From positions 1 through 7,222 of the forward strand of contig QQUD01001037.1 of NCBI GenBank assembly GCA_008501785.1: a stretch of DNA of 7,222 nucleotides, written 5' to 3'. Source of the DNA: Chloroflexota bacterium (GTDB taxonomy: Bacteria > Chloroflexota > Anaerolineae > Promineifilales > Promineifilaceae). Shown piece by piece: positions 1-4,850 of the stretch. The notes under the pieces are model-generated. The model saw only the letters and a program-made list of their open reading frames with translations. It did no database searches and was not told the DNA's origin. Position 1 is the stretch's first letter, and the number at the start of each line of letters is the position of its first letter. A program made the translations under genes and the position numbers.

Positions 1-1126
1 CAAAATCAATGGGTTCATCAAAAGGCTGCGCAGTTAACAAATCATTTTCCTTCAATGGAGCAATGATTTCATCACTTTCAGCCACCCAGGCATTGATCTG
101 TTCTACAACTGCGTCGCCGCCTTCATAGAATTCGTCGATAAAGTCTGAGCTGTGACATTCAGCACAAACGCTCTGCATCCGCACAGCATTATCTTGCCAT
201 GCTGGACGACGCTGGCTAATCGGTGCAGCAAGGTACCAGGTGAGGCGGTCGCCAACATCATGGGTGGTACCCGTTGAACCAAAGCCACTCAAGTGACAGG
301 TTGCACAAGTTGGTGCTGGGAAATCCTCGGTTGTCAAAGTGCCAGGTTCTGCTTCCCAGTGCCAATCGTCGCCCCCGGTTGCATAAGCAATACCATGTGG
401 TGATTCCTGGTAGATTTCCCATTGGGGATGATCCGGACCAATGTGGCAAGCGTTACAAGTTTCTGGTTTGCGTGCTTGTTCGAGGCTAAATTCATGTCGC
501 AAATGGCAATCATTACATTGACCAACGGAGCCATCAGGTGCTGGTTTACCAACGTCATGACAACTTTCGCAAGCAAATTTGGTGATCGCTGGCCCTTCAA
601 TGGCATGCAGCGAATTACGCGCCCGCACTTTGTCGCCAACGTAGCCACCTTCGGGAATAGCCGTATATTGCTCCAAATGTTCTTCTGTCAACGCTTCTTG
701 TCCAGCATAGGCAACATACGCTGGTAAAGCATGACGACTTTGATTGAACTGGGCTACTTCAGCCTGGTGACAATCTTCACACATCGCCGTCGTGGGTGTG
801 CCGAGGACAAAAGTGCCTTCATGCTCAACAGAATCGGGATACCCCTCATCAACCTCATGACAATCACGACAGGTTACTTCAGCAGCAGCCATCGTGCTAT
901 GGCCGTACTGATTCACAATACCGGGTGTGTTATTACTATGGCACACCACACATTCATCATCGCTATCGGCCAATACATTCACCGGTTCATCTGATTCCAC
1001 AGGGGTTGCCCCCTGAGTAATCGACATCACGGTCAATGTCAAACCAACAACAATGGCTACTGCTACCAACCCTAAAATAATCAACCTGGTTGAGTTACTT
1101 TGGGGTTGCGCATCATTACTACTCAT
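1..1126 (-). CDS. HAO-like octaheme cytochrome c, C-terminus cut by window edge
   Basis: Extracytoplasmic multiheme redox protein; 375 residues are visible and the frame is open at the left edge. A polar N-terminus (1-14) is followed by one membrane segment (about 15-37), probably an uncleaved anchor. Eight CxxCH heme motifs begin at residues 59, 86, 116, 186, 204, 224, 274 and 321. The stretch around 204-245 (CNDCH, RHEF, CNACH, GPDHPQWE, SPHG) and the part near THDV (288-291) match the HAO-like multihaem family (PF13447), whose members oxidise hydroxylamine or hydrazine or reduce nitrite/NO. The fourth motif is CESCH, not the CxxCK of NrfA/ONR nitrite reductases. The C-terminal tyrosine that crosslinks to heme P460 in true HAO would lie outside the window, so the reaction direction cannot be decided. 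The ATG at 1126 has AGGAGG 6 nt upstream. It is divergent from a response regulator gene. Family call firm, substrate unknown. Confidence 0.88.
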   Translation of the reverse strand, partial: MSSNDAQPQSNSTRLIILGLVAVAIVVGLTLTVMSITQGATPVESDEPVNVLADSDDECVVCHSNNTPGIVNQYGHSTMAAAEVTCRDCHEVDEGYPDSVEHEGTFVLGTPTTAMCEDCHQAEVAQFNQSRHALPAYVAYAGQEALTEEHLEQYTAIPEGGYVGDKVRARNSLHAIEGPAITKFACESCHDVGKPAPDGSVGQCNDCHLRHEFSLEQARKPETCNACHIGPDHPQWEIYQESPHGIAYATGGDDWHWEAEPGTLTTEDFPAPTCATCHLSGFGSTGTTHDVGDRLTWYLAAPISQRRPAWQDNAVRMQSVCAECHSSDFIDEFYEGGDAVVEQINAWVAESDEIIAPLKENDLLTAQPFDEPIDF

Positions 1127-1132
1127 ACAGAT

Positions 1133-1138
1133 CCTCCT
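1133..1138 (-). promoter_or_regulatory. Shine-Dalgarno of the octaheme cytochrome gene
   Basis: A perfect AGGAGG on the minus strand lies 6 nt before the ATG at 1126. It fixes the start of a gene that is open at the other end and would be missed if only complete reading frames were considered. Confidence 0.85.
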
Positions 1139-1189
1139 GTTCTAAGATGTAATAAGTTGGGTTTTAAGAATAAAATCACCCTAGAGCTA

Positions 1190-1238
1190 ATGTCCCTCTT
1201 GTTTAGTGACAGATGTCCTGAAGTCGCAGAAGGGACAT
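1190..1238. repeat. Three ATGTCC(C)T half-sites, outer pair inverted
   Basis: ATGTCCCT (1190-1197) and its exact inverse AGGGACAT (1231-1238) enclose a third, direct copy ATGTCCT (1213-1219). Centre-to-centre spacing of the outer pair is 41 bp, about four helical turns. The cluster lies just downstream of the candidate cytochrome promoter, so it could be an operator. In the leader RNA the outer arms could also pair as an 8-bp stem. Function is inferred. Confidence 0.4.
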
Positions 1239-1248
1239 ATTTCAAGCG

Positions 1249-1277
1249 ATTGTATAAGCACTTGCTATCATTAACAA
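1249..1277 (-). promoter_or_regulatory. Candidate sigma70-type promoter of the octaheme cytochrome gene
   Basis: On the minus strand, TTGTTA (1277-1272) and TACAAT (1254-1249) are separated by 17 bases and match the -35/-10 consensus at 4/6 and 5/6 positions. Transcription would start near 1242 and give a leader of about 115 nt. This is motif reading only; AT-rich spacers yield such matches by chance. Confidence 0.35.
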
Positions 1278-1504
1278 CAAGTTCCACCTAATAATTAAGG
1301 CGTTTAAACATAACAGTACTTTCATCTTAAACCCAATTCCGATCAAGAATAACAGGCTTAGAAAACACGATCTTTGCGCTAATGCAAACAGTGTGAAAAC
1401 TTTCACTATTAGTTTAGTAACATAGATAGGACGATGAAATATAGTAGCTGGAAATGAATTAATGATAAAGATTGGTGCAACTGAATAGAAATCGATATAC
1501 TATT

Positions 1505-2164
1505 ATGGTTATGGTACGTTTGCGCATGTTACTTGTTGATGATCACGAAGTAGTTCGATTGGGCCTGAAAAGCTTAATCGAACGTCATGCTGGCTTTGAA
1601 GTTATTGGTGAAGCCGCTACTGAGCATGAAGCTATACAAAGAGCACTAGAATATAAGCCGGATATTGTTCTTATGGATATTCGCCTTGCCGGAGGGAGCG
1701 GCATCGAAGCATGTGAGCAAATCATGATGCAGCTGCCAGAGACGAAAGTTATTATGCTAACGTCTTTTGCAGATGATGCAATGTTATTTGCTGCGATTCG
1801 CGCCGGCGCTACAGGGTATGTCTTAAAGCAAGTCGGCAGCAGCGAGCTAATTCGAGCAGTTGAAGCCGCTGCACGTGGCGAAGCCACCTTAGACCCTTCT
1901 TTAACGCAACGCGTCTTCAGTGAAGTACGTCGCTCCATTCAACAGGAAGAAGCGGCCGCTTTTACAGATCTAACTGCACAGGAGATGCAGGTGTTGGGTG
2001 CAATTGCAGAAGGGAAAACGAATCGAGAGATTGCCAAGGCGCTTTATTTAAGTGAAGGCACGGTCCGAAATTATGTAAGCAGTATTTTGTCAAAGCTTGG
2101 GGTTTCGAATCGGGCGGAAGCAGCGGCTTACGCAATTCAACATCATTTGAAGGATTATTTGTAA
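1505..2164 (+). CDS. NarL/LuxR-family response regulator
   Basis: Cytoplasmic two-component transcription factor. With the start at 1505 it has 219 residues, normal for the family. The receiver domain (about 5-120) has the acidic pair D12/D13 (LLVDDHE), phospho-acceptor D58 (VLMDIRL), the switch threonine T86 (MLTSF) and the conserved lysine K108 (YVLKQ). A LuxR-type helix-turn-helix fills about 156-214 (LTAQEMQVL through [17 protein letters not shown]), closest in style to DevR/LiaR/DesR regulators. No sensor kinase is in the window. The start is uncertain: ATGs at 1505, 1511 and 1526 and a TTG at 1472 share the frame and none has a good Shine-Dalgarno. A TATACT at 1496-1501 hints at a leaderless message. 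Control of the divergent cytochrome gene is an inference from position. Confidence 0.93.
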   Translation: MVMVRLRMLLVDDHEVVRLGLKSLIERHAGFEVIGEAATEHEAIQRALEYKPDIVLMDIRLAGGSGIEACEQIMMQLPETKVIMLTSFADDAMLFAAIRAGATGYVLKQVGSSELIRAVEAAARGEATLDPSLTQRVFSEVRRSIQQEEAAAFTDLTAQEMQVLGAIAEGKTNREIAKALYLSEGTVRNYVSSILSKLGVSNRAEAAAYAIQHHLKDYL

Positions 2165-2191
2165 TCCATTTAGGTTTTTTATTGGGATGAT

Positions 2192-2224
2192 AAACGGCCG
2201 TTTCACCAAAACGGCCGTTTTTTT
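2192..2224 (+). terminator. Rho-independent terminator built from two AAACGGCCGTTT copies
   Basis: The 12-base palindrome AAACGGCCGTTT occurs at 2192-2203 and again at 2209-2220, separated by CACCA. The two copies pair as a 12-bp stem with a 5-nt loop followed by T7 (2218-2224), a classic terminator for the response regulator gene, whose stop ends at 2164. The tail overlaps the stop codon (2223-2225) of the convergent CBS gene. The opposite side lacks a good T-run, so it is mainly a plus-strand terminator. Confidence 0.85.
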
Positions 2225-2654
2225 ATTCACTCTCAACAATTGTTTCAGCGTGATTCTCAACAAAATGCTCTAGAAAATCAGTTACGGTAATAATACCAAC
2301 CAATTCACCTTCATCCACCACAGGCATGGCCCCGAACTTATACGTGCCCAACATTTCTGCGGCACGAAACGCAGGTGTCGTTGGCGCAACTGTTATAGGA
2401 TTCGGCGTCATACAACTTTCGGCCGTTACTTTGTCCAATAAATCTTCATCTTGCCAACGACCATGAAGCACAACCGGTGAATTCATCACCAAACGCACAT
2501 CCCGATCTGTGACAATACCCACCAGCTTACCCTTGTCTAATACTGGAAGCTGCCGGTAGCCCTGAGACTTCATCAACCCAATTAAATTGCGGAGCGGTGT
2601 ATCCACGGTAACGGTATTGGGAATGACCGTCATCAAATCATTAACGGTTAACAT
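2223..2654 (-). CDS. CBS-domain pair protein
   Basis: Small soluble protein of 143 residues made of two CBS domains (PF00571), about 1-58 and 78-132. Each repeat ends in the usual ligand-binding signature, GIVTDRD at 46-52 and GIITVTD at 120-126, and MxxxP-type starts (DLMTVIP, SCMTPNP) mark the head of each repeat. Stand-alone CBS pairs form dimers and bind adenosine nucleotides (AMP, ATP, SAM) as energy or redox sensors for a partner protein; the partner is not evident here. The ATG at 2654 has GAGGT at 2666-2662. It is last in a co-directional series, 105 bp after the OsmC-like gene, so it may share that transcript or have its own promoter. Its C-terminus (IVESE) is the same as that of the OsmC-like protein. 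Confidence 0.92.
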   Translation of the reverse strand: MLTVNDLMTVIPNTVTVDTPLRNLIGLMKSQGYRQLPVLDKGKLVGIVTDRDVRLVMNSPVVLHGRWQDEDLLDKVTAESCMTPNPITVAPTTPAFRAAEMLGTYKFGAMPVVDEGELVGIITVTDFLEHFVENHAETIVESE

Positions 2655-2759
2655 CGCTATTACCTCGCACCTGGAGAATGGCTAAATATACTTTTATTCT
2701 CAAATAACCGACCACTTTTGGGAAGTGACGATATAAATGAGTGGATACGACAAATGTCA

Positions 2760-3179
2760 TCATTCAGATTCAACAATTTTATAGGTGTGCTTGATGGGGA
2801 CAGCTTGTTCTAGCATCGCTTGTACCGGACAATACCGTTCAGCAGATAGCTCAACTGCGCGTTCCACCATCTTCTGATCAATGTTTTTCCCTTTAATTTC
2901 GTATTCAACCCGAATTTCAGTAAACACTTTGGGATGAGTGTCTGCATGGTCTGCATCAAAGTTCACTTTGAACCCGATTATATCTTGACGCATTTTACGC
3001 AAAATTGAGATCACATCCATACCCGTACAACCAACCAGACTCATCGCCAACAATTCAAGCGGACGAAATCCGCCGTCTGCGCCACCAACCGCAGGGCTGG
3101 CATCTAAATCAACTGTGAATCCAGTATCGGCTGTGGCTACAAAATGCATACCTTCTTGTAAAGTTACAGAAGCTTTCAT
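2760..3179 (-). CDS. OsmC/Ohr-family protein (YhfA-like)
   Basis: Cytoplasmic protein of 139 residues in the OsmC fold (PF02566), whose members reduce organic hydroperoxides through a reactive cysteine pair; YhfA-like members have no settled substrate. The two cysteines are present: C51 in SLVGCTGMDV and C117 in ERYCPVQAML, with the conserved PLELLAMSL helix (40-48) before the first. GGADGGFRP (32-40) is the usual lead-in. The start was set at the ATG at 3179 because AAAGGAGAG lies 6 nt upstream and family members begin with such a strand; the frame stays open to 3311 but that extension overlaps the SDR gene. The gene lies 50 bp after the SDR gene and is probably co-transcribed. Stop is TGA. 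Confidence 0.92.
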   Translation of the reverse strand: MKASVTLQEGMHFVATADTGFTVDLDASPAVGGADGGFRPLELLAMSLVGCTGMDVISILRKMRQDIIGFKVNFDADHADTHPKVFTEIRVEYEIKGKNIDQKMVERAVELSAERYCPVQAMLEQAVPIKHTYKIVESE

Positions 3180-3183
3180 CAAG

Positions 3184-3192
3184 CTCTCCTTT
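3184..3192 (-). promoter_or_regulatory. Shine-Dalgarno that fixes the OsmC-like start
   Basis: AAAGGAGAG on the minus strand, 6 nt before the ATG at 3179, selects this start over the longer open frame reaching 3311. Confidence 0.85.
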
Positions 3193-3229
3193 GTAAAAAA
3201 TTGATAAATTGTACTTGGCTTGACAAGTG

Positions 3230-4069
3230 TTAAAAACCGAGCTGTTTTGCAACAAGCTTGTCGAACCAACGGTCTGGCAACCACCGGGGCAGCACCCAAC
3301 CAGTCAGCCATTTTCGAGACAAAACGTAACGTGTTTTCGGTTTAGGACTGCCTATTGCTTTGCAGACCGTCTGGCTGACCAATTCAACAGGCATCGCAGA
3401 TGAACGACGTTCAGCAACGGCAGCGGTTAATTTCTCAAAGACGGGTGCATAATCGGTCTCTTGAAAACGTGCAACCTGATCAGCAAACTTATTGATAATT
3501 GGGGTCTGCACCGTGCCAGGTTCAATGAGAACAACATCAATATTATATATCATTAATTCTCGACGCAAGGAGTCTGACATGGCTTCGAGGGCATGTTTGG
3601 AGGCAGCATAGGCACCCATGAATGGATAGGCAATTTGGCCACTAACTGAGCTGATGTTCACGATTCGTCCAGGAGCAAATGTGGCATCTTTACTGGCCCC
3701 TAATAAAGGCAAAAACGCCTGGATGATGGACAAGACACTAACGACATTTACTTCTAATTGAAATCGCAAATCATCTGGCGTGAGGTGCATGAGTGGGCCT
3801 GGGACAGAGATACCGGCGTTGTTGACAAGCGCCGTAAGACCAGAATTTCCGACGGTGGATTTGACGGTGGAAACGGCCGTTTTCACCCCCTCCCCATCCG
3901 TCACATCAAACAACAGCGGCATAAAATTATCGCCAAACTCAGCCTGCATCCGATCTGCATCAGCTTGCTTGCGCACGCTGCCAAAAACAAAATACCCATT
4001 CTCTAACAGCAAGCGTGTTGCATCATACCCAATACCCGAAGACACACCTGTAATCACCACATATTGCAT
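3230..4069 (-). CDS. Short-chain dehydrogenase/reductase (classical SDR)
   Basis: NAD(P)-dependent oxidoreductase, 279 residues, Rossmann fold (PF00106). Seen: nucleotide-binding TGVSSGIG (7-14), NNAG (83-86), N108, catalytic S141 (NISSVSG), Y154 and K158 (YAASK), and PG (184-185). R33 after the second strand suggests NADPH preference. The C-terminal tail, rich in tryptophan and arginine (about 254-279), could form an amphipathic helix at the membrane, as in retinol/hydroxysteroid dehydrogenase relatives. Substrate cannot be told. The start at 4069 is supported by GGGGAGG 6 nt upstream; the frame is open further up to 4147 but that part lies in the preceding gene. Only 2 bp separate it from the stop of the Lit-like gene, so the two are very likely co-transcribed and translationally coupled. 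An AAACGGCCGTTT palindrome is embedded at codons 63-66. Confidence 0.94.
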   Translation of the reverse strand: MQYVVITGVSSGIGYDATRLLLENGYFVFGSVRKQADADRMQAEFGDNFMPLLFDVTDGEGVKTAVSTVKSTVGNSGLTALVNNAGISVPGPLMHLTPDDLRFQLEVNVVSVLSIIQAFLPLLGASKDATFAPGRIVNISSVSGQIAYPFMGAYAASKHALEAMSDSLRRELMIYNIDVVLIEPGTVQTPIINKFADQVARFQETDYAPVFEKLTAAVAERRSSAMPVELVSQTVCKAIGSPKPKTRYVLSRKWLTGWVLPRWLPDRWFDKLVAKQLGF

Positions 4070-4071
4070 AA

Positions 4072-4758
4072 TTAACCTCCCCGACGAACCAGCCAGTACC
4101 CAACACCCGCATCTATCAAACCAACCAAAAAGACCAATCCCGCCCAAATAATGCCAAAATCAAGCCAAAACTGTTCTGGGAAAAGGCGAATCAGAGAATC
4201 TGTGTAGTAAAAAACCCATGTCCCCGCATCAAAAAACAGATTGTGAAACTGGGTAAAGACAAACGACCACGCCACCGCCATCAATAAGCCAATAACAACT
4301 AAGATACCAGTTGTAAAAACCCCGCCATGAAAAATAGCACGATATGCTTCTTGTCGTGTGGCAGGGTTTGCCAATAAAACACTGTATCCACCTAAAACAA
4401 TCACTGCCATCACATAAAATGCAGTCCGAAACGCATCTGCAACCACCTTGACATCGATCATGTGGCCAAGCTCGCGTTCATTGTAAACGGGGTCGCCACT
4501 CCCAGGCAGCACCATTTCTTCCAGCAAATAAATCGTTTCCTCAGCCGATTCTGGACGCTGCAAGTAGTCCATTGTTTGGTGCGCAAGCGCTAACCGTTCA
4601 TCTGCCGAAAATCCATACTGATCCGGCGCAATACGTGCATATTCAAATGTGGGGTAATCCCAGGCAATCAGTGCCCGCACAATGCCGGTCCCCAGCATAA
4701 ATGGCGTCAATATCACAATAATCCAACGAATGGTTGTTATGAGTGCTTTGTTTTCCAC
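4072..4758 (-). CDS. DUF1461/TIGR01906 membrane protein, Lit-like (lipoprotein intramolecular transacylase family)
   Basis: Integral membrane protein, 228 residues, four predicted helices (about 10-32, 107-130, 147-168, 200-224) with an extracytoplasmic loop between the first two. Family marks: FSADER (50-55), LGHMIDVK (97-104), FHNLFFDAGTW (171-181) and DSLIRLFPEQFW (187-198), as in PF07314/TIGR01906. The characterised member, Lit of Firmicutes, moves an acyl chain within diacylglyceryl lipoproteins to make the lyso form and depends on two histidines about 72 residues apart; here H99 and H172 fit in motif and spacing. That this protein does the same is inference. Start is GTG at 4758 with AAGGAG 6 nt upstream. 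It lies 92 bp after the spermidine-synthase-like gene and 2 bp before the SDR gene. Confidence 0.85.
   Translation of the reverse strand: MENKALITTIRWIIVILTPFMLGTGIVRALIAWDYPTFEYARIAPDQYGFSADERLALAHQTMDYLQRPESAEETIYLLEEMVLPGSGDPVYNERELGHMIDVKVVADAFRTAFYVMAVIVLGGYSVLLANPATRQEAYRAIFHGGVFTTGILVVIGLLMAVAWSFVFTQFHNLFFDAGTWVFYYTDSLIRLFPEQFWLDFGIIWAGLVFLVGLIDAGVGYWLVRRGG
4076..4082 (-). promoter_or_regulatory. Shine-Dalgarno of the SDR gene inside the upstream gene
   Basis: GGGGAGG on the minus strand is formed by the last sense codons of the Lit-like gene (RRGG, then stop) and lies 6 nt before the SDR start at 4069. It sets the SDR start and implies translational coupling. Confidence 0.85.
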
Positions 4759-4764
4759 GAATTT

Positions 4765-4770
4765 CTCCTT
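4765..4770 (-). promoter_or_regulatory. Shine-Dalgarno supporting a GTG start
   Basis: AAGGAG on the minus strand, 6 nt before the GTG at 4758, supports the non-ATG start of the Lit-like gene. Confidence 0.8.
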
Positions 4771-4780
4771 CTTAATCGTT

Positions 4781-4840
4781 GGTCAAGACGCTGTCTTATA
4801 CCAACCTGCGGTTGGTTTAGACAAAACAGCGTTTTGTCCT
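4781..4840. repeat. Structured intergenic palindrome, about 60 nt
   Basis: This spacer between the spermidine-synthase-like and Lit-like genes is one long imperfect palindrome. The core is ACCAAC-CTGCG-GTTGGT (4800-4816). Around it GTCT (4793-4796) faces AGAC (4819-4822), ACGCTGT (4788-4794) faces ACAGCGT (4826-4832), and the ends GGTCAAGACGCT and AGCGTTTTGTCC match inverted at 10 of 12 positions. Local hairpins are also possible: AAGAC-GCT-GTCTT (4785-4797) and an 8-bp stem at 4820-4838 with loop AGC. There is no T-run, so it is not an ordinary terminator. It may stabilise or attenuate the message, or be a dispersed palindromic repeat. Confidence 0.7.
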
Positions 4841-4850
4841 ACGGTTGCAG

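Larger units (their letters stand above)
1127..1504. promoter_or_regulatory. Divergent intergenic control region
   Basis: This non-coding spacer separates the minus-strand octaheme cytochrome from the plus-strand response regulator. It is AT-rich. It holds a candidate minus-strand promoter (1249-1277), three ATGTCC(C)T half-sites (1190-1197, 1213-1219, and inverted at 1231-1238), and a short palindrome GTGAAA-AC-TTTCAC at 1393-1406 on the regulator side. I find no convincing small gene or RNA gene in it. Confidence 0.6.

Noticed and set aside
103..1020. Several small open frames on both strands (for example minus 334-648, plus 422-727, plus 731-994)
   Set aside because: They are shadows of the octaheme cytochrome frame, which runs unbroken from 1126 to the left edge with eight CxxCH motifs and a strong ribosome site.
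1472..1504. TTG start of the response regulator at 1472
   Set aside because: It adds 11 residues not typical of the family before the receiver domain and has no ribosome site; ATG at 1505 or 1511 is preferred.
2713..2727. Small hairpin CACTT-TTGGG-AAGTG between the OsmC-like and CBS genes
   Set aside because: A 5-bp stem with no T-run is within chance expectation for a 105-bp spacer.
3180..3311. N-terminal extension of the OsmC-like frame up to 3311
   Set aside because: It overlaps the end of the SDR gene, has no family similarity, and the ATG at 3179 has a strong Shine-Dalgarno.
4070..4147. N-terminal extension of the SDR frame up to 4147
   Set aside because: It lies inside the Lit-like gene; the Rossmann motif starts 6 residues after the ATG at 4069, which has GGGGAGG upstream.
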